DNA of 64,000 bases from assembly GCA_027405735.1 (NCBI GenBank), contig JAPEHQ010000015.1:992001-1056000 (forward strand), in the 5' to 3' direction. The stretch is from Mucor racemosus. Lineage: Eukaryota; Mucoromycota; Mucoromycetes; Mucorales; Mucoraceae. Made by a program: the position numbers and the translations under genes. Position 1 is the stretch's first letter, and every line of letters begins with the position of its first letter. The notes beneath the pieces were generated by a model. The model was not told the DNA's origin. It worked only from the letters and a program-made list of their open reading frames with translations, and searched no databases. Of this stretch, positions 22,678 through 33,761 are shown piece after piece.

Positions 22678-24888
22678 ATGCGTCCTGCTTTAGCTGTAAC
22701 AACAACAACAACAAGAAGAGCAAAATCTTCAAATTGTCTATTAAGGCAATGTTTTTTAGAATTAGAAAATAACACAAACATTAGACGAACGTTTTTGACA
22801 TCTAGTAGATTAAAAACACCAATAAAACCCCAGCTATTACCCACCTTGTCATTCCTAGTTACAAGGTCATACAGTTCACGACCACGAAAGAAAACCGAGA
22901 CAAATGTATACAGACAATATCAACCTCGAAATATAAACAAATTTGTCGACCCTGAGGAAATGTCGAAATATTTCATCAAAGAGAAAATATCGAAATGGGA
23001 CATGTTTGCATCATTACGAAGTGCACTGTACAGTTTTACCATGAACGATTCTACAAAAACATGGCAAATTTACCAGTTAATGATAAAACATGGTGTTGAT
23101 CACTACTTACAACCCAATCACTATGGACGTATACTCAGTATCATGAAATATGGCAAGACGGTACCAAATATGTTGAGTATTTTAGAACACATGAAAGCAC
23201 ATGACAAAATCCCAAATGCTCATCATCTATCTCAAGTCTTGTTTGCAATGAGTCGACAGGGTCTTGTAAGAGCTGCCTGTGATTTAATTAGAGTAACTAC
23301 AGTTGCTTGTGAAAGATCAACAGGTCTAGATAGATTTTACCCAACAGCTAATCATTATGATCTACTTGTCGTTACCTTGAAGAATAACAAAACCAAAGAT
23401 CCAGCAGTTTTAAAATATGTAACTCAATTACTAATCAAGGCGATGGATAAACATAATACGATACTCGAAAATACAACCATCTCTCAATTACTCAGTTTAC
23501 TGTCAAAACGTGGTGCTTCTCAGTTATTAACAGTATCTTTTTTGAAATCATTGGACAAAGCTACCAAACAAGATGCGACAACGACTACTCACCCTTACAA
23601 TGTATATATCTACACCACTCTTATTGCAGGATTCGCACGGAAAGGAGATAATAAAGGTGCAATCAACTTATTTAAAGAAATGCGTAAACAACAAGTGCAT
23701 CCAAACATTGTTACAAGTACAGCTATTATAAATGCACATGCAGTAGCTGGCGATTTCATTGCTGCTCGTTTAGCTATGAATTTACATGTGAAAAAATACA
23801 ATCAATTAACAAGTACTATGGTCACATCACTCTTGATAAATGCATTACGAAAAGATAACATGATGGAAGCAAGGAAAGCAATTGAATATATTCAAAACTT
23901 GGATACACAACATGTAGATAGCAAGCTCAGAACAGCAATTTTATGGCTTAAAACTAAACAAGATGTGGATGAAGCTCAAAAAGAGTTTGATGAATTGCAA
24001 CAACAAAATGAAAAATTGGTCAACAGTGTGATGGCTAATCATTTAATAACTGGATATGGTAAGAAGGGTGATAAGAGACAAGTATACCAAAGCTATGCAA
24101 CGAGTGCAAAGTTGGCTATGAACGCAGAGGCTCAATTACGTGCAAAACATCATTTAGCACATGCTTTATTCCAATGTCGAGACGTTCCTGCTGCTATGCA
24201 AGTATTTGCTTCCATTAGATCTGCTGAACAAGGATTGCCTGATGATATTACATTAGCAATGGTGATTCAAGGTTTGATTTTAAATAAGGAAGGGGTCCTC
24301 GCTTGGAGAATGTTCAAGACCATGTTGGATGATGGTATTGAACCTAATCTACATGCTTATAGTAGTATGTTGAAAGCATTCGGTCATAGTGATTCTGATT
24401 TGAAAAAGAAGAAAAAACACGGTGAAATGGATCTTGAACCAACAATGGTGGCTGCTGGTATACGACATCAAAATGCTGATTACTTAAAATCACCCATTCC
24501 AGTGACAACAGAAGCACACAACTTGTTTCGTCGTTTAACAGGGTTTCAAAAGCCCAACGTATATACCTATACCACGCTTATCTCTTGTTTTGCAAAGCAC
24601 GATATCACGCAAGCTACCAGTATTTTCGACCACATGTGTGCAAACAAATCTGTTAAACCAACTGTAGAAACTTATACTGCTCTTTTGCAAGGCTGTGCCA
24701 TCTTTAAAAAGAGCGAACTGGCTTTAAGATTATTCAATCACATGAATGAAAACCGTGTAGAACCAAATGCTGTAACATGGAGATACCTTTTGAAATCTTT
24801 ATTAAGATCTCATGTAGACAAAAAATCAATAGACAAAGTGGGTGATATGGCGAGGAAATCTTTAGATCATACAAATCCTAAAAAGTAA
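22678..24888 (+). CDS. Mitochondrial pentatricopeptide-repeat (PPR) protein, 736 aa
   Basis: A single exon. The frame opens upstream, but the ATG at 22678 (MRPALAVTTTTTRRAKSSN) is chosen because it follows a T-rich leader and gives an Arg/Ser/Thr-rich, acid-poor N-terminus typical of a mitochondrial presequence. Clear 35-residue PPR units are visible: YTTLIAGFARKGDNKGAINL ending in an MRKQQVHPN turn, DITLAMVIQGLILNKEGVLA with MLDDGIEPN, YTYTTLISCFAKHDITQATS, and TYTALLQGCAIFKKSELALR with MNENRVEPN. PPR proteins bind single-stranded RNA in organelles and act in transcript processing, stability or translation. Which mitochondrial RNA is bound cannot be told. It is not obviously interrupted. Confidence 0.88.
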   Translation: MRPALAVTTTTTRRAKSSNCLLRQCFLELENNTNIRRTFLTSSRLKTPIKPQLLPTLSFLVTRSYSSRPRKKTETNVYRQYQPRNINKFVDPEEMSKYFIKEKISKWDMFASLRSALYSFTMNDSTKTWQIYQLMIKHGVDHYLQPNHYGRILSIMKYGKTVPNMLSILEHMKAHDKIPNAHHLSQVLFAMSRQGLVRAACDLIRVTTVACERSTGLDRFYPTANHYDLLVVTLKNNKTKDPAVLKYVTQLLIKAMDKHNTILENTTISQLLSLLSKRGASQLLTVSFLKSLDKATKQDATTTTHPYNVYIYTTLIAGFARKGDNKGAINLFKEMRKQQVHPNIVTSTAIINAHAVAGDFIAARLAMNLHVKKYNQLTSTMVTSLLINALRKDNMMEARKAIEYIQNLDTQHVDSKLRTAILWLKTKQDVDEAQKEFDELQQQNEKLVNSVMANHLITGYGKKGDKRQVYQSYATSAKLAMNAEAQLRAKHHLAHALFQCRDVPAAMQVFASIRSAEQGLPDDITLAMVIQGLILNKEGVLAWRMFKTMLDDGIEPNLHAYSSMLKAFGHSDSDLKKKKKHGEMDLEPTMVAAGIRHQNADYLKSPIPVTTEAHNLFRRLTGFQKPNVYTYTTLISCFAKHDITQATSIFDHMCANKSVKPTVETYTALLQGCAIFKKSELALRLFNHMNENRVEPNAVTWRYLLKSLLRSHVDKKSIDKVGDMARKSLDHTNPKK

Positions 24889-26063
24889 TTAATAAAAATA
24901 TATACGACTTAATCTTTTTTAATCAAATAATGGCCTTGTATTATTAACGATTGTGTTCCAACAATTTTGTTCTTTTTATGGTTTAGAAAATTTTTATGTC
25001 CTCTAAAAAGTAGATATATGTCAATTTTTTACATTAAAATACTGTTCGGCATGCTGACTTTACCATATCATTTTGCTTTGTAAAAAGTAACACTTGAATT
25101 GATTGTTACTACAAGGTCAAAAAAAAGGTGCAGCATCAAAAATGCCGTGGTTTTCAAATTTTTTTTTACTGTAAACGGGGTTTGAATTCGTTTTTCTCAA
25201 ATGGTTCATTTTGATCCACTTTTTTGAATCAAAATGTGTTTTTCATCAAAAACTCAATATTATGTATAGTAAGTTTAATTTTTAGTATTAAGTAAAGCTA
25301 TAGAGAATTAAATTTCCTATTCGATGGTATAAAGTATGCAGAAATTTTCTAGCAAAATCATTCCGCTAAAACCTAAAATATGAAAACACGTTTTTCGACC
25401 AAAAATCAGGATTTCAGATATACAGCGCAATAAATTTGCATTTAATATAGTAATGCAAAATTGTACCTTCAATTTGAATCCTCATATGCAAAAATACATG
25501 CATTTTTGGCCGTGAAATAGCCTATTTTGTTAAAACTCAATTTTTTCATGTGTATATACACATCCAAAATCGAGTGGAAATGATATCCAAATTTTTTTTG
25601 TAAAAATGCATCAGAATATATCTACTGAATGAGGGCAATCGTTTGGTATACTTCTGAGCATCAGGGGGACCCTATAAATCATAGAAATGCGCTCTTTAAA
25701 GTGCTGATTTGTGTGTATTTTGGTGAAACAGTGACACGAATTGAGCCAAATAAGCAGAAAAAATCACAATATAGCAAAACAAAAAATGAGATGACAGACT
25801 TCATACGTTTAAAATATCAGCCATATGTTCTGTTTTACTTTAGCAGCTCTGTAACGTAAAGAGAAATTTTTTGAAATGTTGATCCCCTGATCGGAATGAT
25901 AATTATCATCCGCCATTCACCACCACCACCACCACCACCACCACCATAATCATCCGCAATGTCAATGATTCACCAACATTTCTATAAATGTGATAAGCTG
26001 CACAAAATAAATTCTCGTTTGCTTTATTAATTTCTATTTTATATATTAATTATAATACTCTTT
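24889..26063. other. Convergent intergenic region with an R1-like diverged repeat and microsatellite
   Basis: From about 25130 to 25620 the sequence has the A/T-rich wording of diverged R1-family copies (CACGTTTTTCGACCAAAAATC and similar). A (CAC)n microsatellite lies at 25918-25946, flanked by the direct repeat ATCATCCGC and preceded by the perfect palindrome ATGATAATTATCAT. The open frame at 25629-25859 has no recognisable features. Confidence 0.45.
25918..25946. repeat. (CAC)n microsatellite
   Basis: Nine to ten CAC units in a convergent intergenic region, bracketed by the direct repeat ATCATCCGC and preceded by the palindrome ATGATAATTATCAT. Confidence 0.95.
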
Positions 26064-28661
26064 CTACTTTTTAATCAGAATAGGAAACCAGGGATGATAT
26101 TTAAAATTGGTATCAATGTTTGCATTGGGAGATGATTCGCTAATATAATTCAATCCAATATTGTTTGCGACAATGGTACGAATAAGGTTTTTAACATCCT
26201 AATGAAAAACAGAAAATTAGTTTCTTCAATGTGTCAAAAATTCAAAAAATTCAAAAAAAAAAGCTTACTTCTTTGAAATCATCATGACACATTTCAGTAT
26301 TAGTTTCTTCAGGTGACATGGCTAATAGGCCATCCAACACCTTTTTAGATTCTGCTAAATCGTTTTTAATAATCTCTTTCATTCTAGACACATCAAAGTT
26401 TTCGATATTGACAATTTCAGAGAATTGTTGATAGGCTGGATGAGGAGGTGAGATGAGTGTAATAAAAGGTTTAAAACGATGTAAATAACGAGTCTCTTCA
26501 TCATCAAATACAAGAGTGCGTTGATCGAATTGCTTTGTATGCTTGGCTGATAACAATATCTTGAGCATAGCTTCAGACAAGCATTTTTTGCTATGATTCA
26601 CTAGTTGGTTTGTACGTAAATAATTATAAACGTCTGGTATTTCAATTGTTTGATCCACGAAATTGGAGATTCTGTCCAATAAATAAGCTCGACTACCCAA
26701 GACGCATTGAATGTACCTAAAATAAAAGGATATTAGTAAAAAAAAAAAGTTTCGCACAATTCGTTCTACGATTTACCAATAAATCATGATATATTCATGC
26801 GATCCATATAAATCCAATTCAAAGCCCAAATACAAAATCTTTTCAATCATGGTCAATTTTAAATTATAGGCCCAAGAAGAAAAGTAATATGGGGTTTGCG
26901 AATCCTCTTTATCCTTTTCTAAAGCATGAAATACTTCATCTACACCTGCTGCTTCCTCCTGTAAAATCTCCCATTCTGCAACTACCTTACAAAGCATTCT
27001 TCTTTGGCGTGATCTATTATGGCAATTGATCTTGAAATATTCTACAAAAACCATTGAAATTCTATCGAGATATGCCTTTAATGTATCGTGTGCATTAATA
27101 AATTCGGCAGGATTAACGTGAGCAGGTTGTCTAGTTGGTGTTGTCCACCAAAGTGGGGGTTGTACAGTTTCTTTAATAGAGTCTATTATGAATTTGGAAA
27201 CTACAATAGTGCCAAAAATGCGTTGATTGTGAAAGAATATCGACTATGGTTGAAATAATGTTAGTACATGAATTCTTGTTGTTTTTTTTTTTGCCATTTA
27301 ATTTACGTTTAATTTTGATCTGGAAAAGGCATCAGGATAAGGCTGATGTGCTGCAAAATTTAAAAAGTAATTCTACAGCGCAATCTTGTTAACATCAATA
27401 ATATCGATAAGCATTTGATTATTACCATGAGAGAATTGACAGAAGGATAATCATTTGCATCACAAATCGAATGTAAACGTTGAATTAACAAATTGTATTC
27501 TTTAAAGGATTGCTCAAGTGAAGATAATTCAACAGGACGAGGTGGTGTTTGCGAAGTTAATTTTTGATTGATATTTGGGTCAAAAGCATCTGATACATCA
27601 TTTCCGATCGTTAAGTCCACATTATCCAATAATTCAATGATCTTCTTTAATTCAATTTTTGCAGTTGGCAAAAATGATCCTTCAAGCTTTGACAGGTATA
27701 CAAGTGACATCAAAAATGATTTGCGAATTTCGACTCTATTTAGTATGGCCTTCACAGTGTTTTTTTCTGAATCTGTTTGCAAATGTGTGAGTTTCGCATC
27801 AAATCACAAAGGGAATAACTAATTTACCCGAAATTTTTGTGTTCAATAAATGGTTTAATAACATGATTGATGAGTCGATATCGTTAAATATCATCACATC
27901 TGGATTTTGGCCATTGAAATGCAATCCAAAAAGATTAGTTGTAAAGTCTTCTTCCTGTCAATTTGATATAAACTTAGATTGTATCAACATATATAAATAA
28001 ATGCCATCACATACCTCGTAAACATTTCCTTGGGTCATTTCAGTCCAAATGTAATGACAGCATTTCACAGTTGCAAGAATATAAGATCTTAATACACCAT
28101 AAATGATATCATCCATATTTGAAGTCAAAGTTGGCATAGATAATTCATTTAATTTCTTGATATGGTGAAAGTAAATACATGTATACACAGTTTGAGCAAG
28201 TGAATGGCCAGAAATCCAAGCCATTTCACGCACAACTAATCTATCCATAATACCTAATGCATCCTCGCAAGATAATCGTTTTTCAATATCAAACTTTTCG
28301 AATGTTTCTTCAATCGCCATGCCTGTATCCATACGAGGATCCATAATTTCAATAGCACTCATAGCATCAAATAAAGTAAATGATTGTAAATGAACCAGCT
28401 GGCCCACATCAAAGTCTATCATCATGAGATTTAGAAAGACATTGATATTATTGTGTAAAATTGCAGTATACCGTCAGTTGCCTCATCTAGAAATGAGGTG
28501 ATATCTTTCCATTGCGGTAAAAGATATTCTTGCTGTTCCTCTTCGTTGGCTATGTTAATATTTAACTCGGTAAAAGCTTCTATTTTATATTATAAAACTA
28601 TTTTTTTACAATGAAAAAAAATCAAAAATATACCTTGTAAATCACCAAGTGGTTGCTGCAT
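26064..28661 (-). CDS. MAK10: NatC N-terminal acetyltransferase auxiliary subunit (Mak10/Naa35), 708 aa
   Basis: Nine exons: 28661-28634, 28579-28472, 28415-28015, 27954-27828, 27772-27426, 27372-27307, 27243-26777, 26716-26269, 26198-26064. Introns are 53-70 bp and all phases agree. The first exon is nine codons plus one base (MQQPLGDLQ). The family signature follows: DFDVGQLVHLQSFTLFDAMS, then AIEIMDPRMDTGM (about 46-77). Exon 6 (22 codons, NYFLNFAAHQPYPDAFSRSK) was recovered because it keeps the frame with a CTGTAG acceptor. The C-terminal half (SWAYNLKLTMIEKILYLGFELDLY, HEYIMIYWYIQCVLGSRAYL) also matches. Length is close to human NAA35 (725 aa). Mak10 is the scaffold that anchors Mak3/Naa30 to the ribosome for acetylation of Met-Leu/Ile/Phe N-termini. 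It is divergent from the SF3a60 gene. Confidence 0.93.
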
Positions 28662-28855
28662 ACCGAGTATTATAGGGTAACAAGATGGAAAAAAGGGCAA
28701 AAGAGTTTTAAATATCCAAAAAACATGAACATATTACTCCATGGTAGTACGCTTGATGTAAGTGGTGGCTGAGTTGAAGAGGGAAGGGGTTAAGATTTGA
28801 AAGCTTTTTCCAAGTTTTATAGCAGTTCTTTATACTTTTTTTATTATTATTAATT
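28662..28855. promoter_or_regulatory. Bidirectional promoter between NatC subunit and SF3a60 genes
   Basis: Only 194 bp separate the two start codons, so both promoters must share or overlap this space. It contains a poly-T/TTATT tract next to the SF3a60 start and no clear TATA box. Shared control of two housekeeping genes is an inference. Confidence 0.5.
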
Positions 28856-30590
28856 ATGGATAACGTACTTGAAAAGCAAAGAGCGTATGTTGGTTTATCA
28901 TTATGTAGAGGATATTCACTGATTTTTAATATGTTTATAATAGTGCTCATGAAGATCTTGAACGTCTTGAACAAGCCATTGTTGATCAATACATGGATGA
29001 TGCAAAAACTCATCGTGAAAAGCTTCATAATGAACACGTAGTTGATAAATTCTTGACTCGTATAGCCGATAAAAGTGCTTATCTCTCTGATTTATATCAA
29101 GATAAAAATGGGTAATTCATTCACGAATTAATTTAAAAAAAATGAACGCGAGCTGATGCTGTTATTTGTTTAGGCTTCGTAATTCGGAAATGGAAGCACT
29201 CACAGGGTCTTCAGAATTCAGTGAATTTTATGAACGCCTCAAGGTTATTAAAGAGTATCATCGTAAATATCCTAATGAAGCAGTTGAGCCACCAGAAATG
29301 GAGTATATTCATCTTACTCAAAAGAAAGATGAACAAGATTTTGAAGGTATAAATCCAAACAATACGAGAAGTTTTTTTCTTTTTAGCTAAAATTTTACGC
29401 AATAATAGAATTGGAAAAGTTGTTTTCTGGTGAAGAGAGTCTCGGTAGATACCTCGATTTAAATACACTTCATACACTTTACATCAATTTGAAGGGTGTC
29501 AAAAAGTTAGACTATCTCCAATACTTGAATGAATTTGACGATTTTGCTGCAAATTATCCTAAATCAATTAAATCGACTGAAGAATACAAGATTTACATCA
29601 ATCAACTTTTCGATTATCTTCATAGTTTCTTCCGTAGAGCAAAACCTCTTTATAATATCGCTGAATTAGAAGAAGAAGCGCTCGAGGAATTCAATAGACA
29701 ATGGGAACAAGGTCAAGTGAAAGGTTGGGAGCAAGTCGATACCAAAAATGAAGAATTATTTTGCCCTGCCTGTCAAAAACAGTTTTCCAAAAAGACTGTA
29801 TATGATGCTCACTTGACAGCTAAAAAACATATTAAAGCACAAAAGAAACTAGATGAGGAACAAGGTTCTAACAATAATATTGTTGCTGTTAAAGACGATA
29901 AAAGAAAGGCAATTGCGTGGAAAGAACGTTTGATTGCAAAATACGCAGAAGCATTAGCTGATTTTAGAGAAGAAAGTAAATCAAATGTCGAGAGAAAACA
30001 AGCATTAACAGATAAAGAACGTCTTGTAAGTAGTTGATATTTTGCATAATGAGGTTTTTTTTTTAAAAAAAATTGCATCATAATAGCTGGAACAAGAAGA
30101 AGAAAAGGTTGAACTTGTTGATCAAGATTCTGATGATGAGGATGATGAAAAAATTTATAACCCACTTAAATTACCACTTGGTTGGGACGGTAAGCCAATT
30201 CCTTACTGGCTTTACAAACTTCATGGTTTGGGCGTTGAATATCCTTGTGAGATTTGTGGTAATTATGTGTATATGGGTAGAAAGGCATTTGACAAGCACT
30301 TTCAAGAATGGAGACATGCACATGGTATGCGTTGTTTAGGCATACCAAATACTAGACAATTTCATGAAATCACAAAAATTGATGATGCTTATGCATGTAA
30401 GTTTCTTTTTTTATTGCTCTCAGTTTGGTCCTTTCTAAAAATCACTTTTTATCTAGTATACGAAAAACAAAAGAAGGAAGGTATTACTGAGGAAGTTAAA
30501 GCCGATACAGTTGAGGAATACGAAGATGGGGAAGGAAATGTGTATAACAAAAAGACTTATGAAGATCTTAAACGACAGGGTATTCTTTAA
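28856..30590 (+). CDS. PRP9: Splicing factor 3A subunit 3 (SF3a60/Prp9), 476 aa
   Basis: Six exons: 28856-28884, 28944-29111, 29174-29346, 29409-30025, 30087-30396, 30457-30590; introns 59-62 bp. It starts [20 protein letters not shown]. Family features are in order: the N-terminal helical region with [17 protein letters not shown], the [22 protein letters not shown] segment, a C2H2-type zinc finger ([20 protein letters not shown], about 242-264), [20 protein letters not shown], and the C-terminal finger ([18 protein letters not shown], then [11 protein letters not shown], about 381-410). The end [11 protein letters not shown] is also family-typical. Human SF3A3 is 501 aa. SF3a60 belongs to the SF3a trimer of U2 snRNP and is needed for pre-spliceosome assembly in the nucleus. 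Confidence 0.96.
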
Positions 30591-31795
30591 TTTTATATAT
30601 AATAATAATAAAAGCAATGTAGATTTTATGGCCATGGTCTTATCATGTTAGATTTATGTTTAATTTTTTCACTAAAACTGTGTATAAATTATGCAAAAGT
30701 TTCTAATGGTGGGAAATCAAAATTGTTCTTTTGGTAAGAACAATTAAAAATTCTCTAATTTTTATCCCTATATTAACGAACTTTTATAAAAAAAAATGTA
30801 TACATTAGTTTTATGAACATATATTGATGCCCTACATATCCTTCAAGATTTTTACTTTCAAAGAAACCACATTTCAACTTAATTCTGCATGTAGAGTTTA
30901 CATATACTTTTGAAACAACAGCCTATGTAGCTTTCAGGACGTTCATTTTTGAAGAATAAAAAATATTAATATATACTTTAGATACAAGAGCGTTTGATTA
31001 CGTTTTTCAATATATGAAAATATTCTTTTATAAGGATGAAAGAATCATTCAAAGCTGTGGTTACAATTAAGACAAAGTGACGCGGTGTTTGAAACCATAA
31101 TTCGAATGCTGGGATTCTTTTTCGTCGAATTTGACATTTTGAAAAAAAATTATACCTTTAAAGGATTTTTACTCAAACAAATTGCTAATGAACACAGTTT
31201 TGATTACTAACAAACTTACTAGAACTTTGTATTTTCTATCAATGTTTATTTTTATATTTTATACTTTTCTCACAAAGTTTTTTTTTATCGCGTAAAATGT
31301 CAAATATCGATTTTTTAAACAAAAATCCAGAATTTCATTTTCGAACTTTGAAATAGACTCTTCTCAGATAACAAGATTAGTGTTGCAAACAACTTTTGCC
31401 TATACACACCTTAGTAAAATGTTTCGATTTTCGACTGAAAAATTGAATTTTATGAAATTTTGAATTTTGGATGAGGTACAGTAAGGCAAAAATCGAAGCA
31501 AAATCAAAATGCGAAAATTATCACCAAAATGCATTGAAGCAAATCTGTTGATCCAGGACATTCGTTTGGTAAGCTTACCATGCCTCGAAATGGCCAAAAA
31601 TCATTAAAATAGGCCACTTAAAGTACTGAAAATTGCAATTAATCAGCCTTATTTATGTCTTTTTCTTCATTGTATTTATGATTTATTTAGGATATTGCTA
31701 GTAAAAAAAAAAGATGTAAGCAAGATGAGTGCACTATTGAGAAAAGAAAGTGGGATTATATAATAAATGAGAAAGCAAAAGAACATATTATAAAA
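30591..31795. repeat. Convergent intergenic region holding a diverged R1-family repeat
   Basis: Read on the minus strand, about 31620 to 31120 follows R1 wording: CGATTTTTGCCTTACTGTAC then CTCATCCAAAATTCAAAATTT against R1's CAATTTTTCCCTTATATACC then CTCATCCCAAATTCTGAATTT. The stretch ACATTTTACTAAGGT... also matches 50098-50125. It looks like an old member of the same superfamily. The remainder is AT-rich 3' flank without a gene. Confidence 0.5.
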
Positions 31796-33119
31796 TTATT
31801 CTTGAGCATCAGTATTTGATGTTGGTGTAGCTACTTCAGATGTAGTTCCAGTGATGGGTGTACCTACAGCTGCAGCAACTGCTGCAGCGACAGCGGCATT
31901 ATCAGGAGATTCAGCAACAGGAGTCGATTGATCTTGTTCTGATTTAACATACTCTGTTGATGAAATCTCAGCATGGTTGATTGGCGGCGTTGATACAGCC
32001 ATAGCTGCTGACAAAGTAGGAGTTGTAGTAGCACTTGAGCTAGCAATAACAGCGTTGATAGCATGATTTGCGGCAGATGTTGCAGCATCATCGTTTACTA
32101 CATTAGGCTTAATCATCATTCTTTCAATCATTTCATTAGTGTCATCAGAAGCAACGAATTCTTGACGAGGACCATAGAATCTTTCTGGGGAATATTTTGT
32201 TTGAAGTGTTTGTAATAAAGGTTGGTTTTCAGGTCTTTGGAACTCACGCATGAATTCACCCCATTCACCAGTATTAAAATTATGTAATAATTTACGGCCT
32301 GATACTTGTTTACTCAAGAGCAAGAAGCCACGACCAACGACACCGCATACTTGACAAATGCGTTCACCAATAGTTAAACGACGACGAATAGCTTCCCAAT
32401 TAGTATTGACAAGAACCTTTTCAATTTCAGAACGACATTGGACCAAAATGGGTCTAGGATCACCACCTTCCAATTGTTGTTGTTGCTGTCTTTCAGCTTC
32501 TAAATCACGATAAGCCAGGTAAAGTTGAAAGTATTCGTAATTGTAATAAACGCCAGCATTTTTTGGTGCAAAATCACAATCAAAATGAGCCTGTAAATTG
32601 GCAAAAGCAGAGAAGCGATGAATTGGAGGAAGCATACCAAATTTAGTTGAACGCTCGTGGCCTTGAATAATTAATTTGACCTCACTTTCAACAATATTAG
32701 CCTGATGCATTAAATCAGCTTCTGATACTTTGAGCAAATCTTGGATAACTTCATTACCTGTAATATTCAACTAAAATGTGAGCATATTATTTGATTGATT
32801 TACAGACAAATTTAACTTACGTCTAACAGCATATTCTTTATCTCTTGGAGATGCTTTCTTGGCTCTCTTTGTGCCATCTTTATTTTCGTTATTATTCTTT
32901 CTCTTTGAGGTTGTTACAGGTGCAGCAGGAGGAGGACAATTGTCTACATGAGGAGCAGCGACCGAAGCCAAAGCCGCTTGAAGTAAATGTTGAGGTGAAC
33001 CATCGGCAGCAGCAGCGGAAAAGAGATTTGAAGAATGAGTACTATCAACATCATGCATTAAACCGGCAGTAGTACCGGTCATTTTAAGTGTATCAAGAGT
33101 AGGAGCATCTTGATGAAGA

Positions 33120-33159
<40 letters not shown>

Positions 33160-33529
33160 GCTGTAAATGATCTTGAGGTTGATGCTGTTGTTGAAATATA
33201 ACAGAATCGTGTTGAGTACCAGCTACATTGACAGCAAAGATTTGTTGTTCTTGTCTAAACATAATTTTAGACATATTTGGTACTTTTAAGAATGAAACAG
33301 TATCTCCAAGAGCGTGACAAAGAGCAAAAAACATGCTACCAGTTTGCTTTGGCGATCCTTGAGTCTTTATATCTTTAACGCATTGATAAAATCTCAATAT
33401 ACGATCATCACTTAATATATCAGCTAATGTTGGAGTCAAAATACTGCAATCTTCTTGCTGGTTATTTGCGTAATTTTCTCCCTGTTGCTGTTGTTGTTGT
33501 TGTTGTTGTTGTTGAGAAGATGTGTCCAT
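31796..33529 (-). CDS. PolyQ-containing protein of unknown function, probably nuclear, 556 aa
   Basis: Two exons: 33529-32821 and 32757-31796. The 63-bp intron uses the second acceptor (TATTACAG); the nearer TTTTAG would give an immediate stop. Splicing reads YAVRRNEVIQDLLKVSEADL. I do not recognise the family. Visible parts: MDTSS plus a Gln run, an ordered block LTPTLADILSDDRILRFYQC to NMSKIMFRQEQQIFAVN, a second Gln run, a basic stretch SKRKNNNENKDGTKRAKKAS that looks like a nuclear localisation signal, then an ordered central block GHERSTKFGMLPPIHRFSAF to RKLLHNFNTGEWGEFMREF with a single CQVC pair, and an Ala/Thr-rich acidic tail. The layout suggests a transcriptional co-regulator, but that is inference from composition only. 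Confidence 0.75.
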
Positions 33530-33761
33530 GATTTATATATTTTTTTTATATTTTATTTTTTTTAGAAAATAAAATGCAGCTATCGATAACGTCCGGACTG
33601 GAACAAAATGAAAAGAGTTGAAAGAAGATGTTCAAGTGTGGATTGAAAATAAAGTGTTTGAATGAAAAAGGATAAGGAAATTGGTATGAACCGGACAATA
33701 TTCAACATTTTAAACGGAAAATTTTTTCTTCTTCCTATTTTACATGTGACAAGTTTGTATT

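Noticed and set aside
32758..32780. Nearer TTTTAG acceptor in the polyQ-protein intron
   Set aside because: It would give RRLEYYR followed at once by a stop. The TATTACAG acceptor keeps the frame open.
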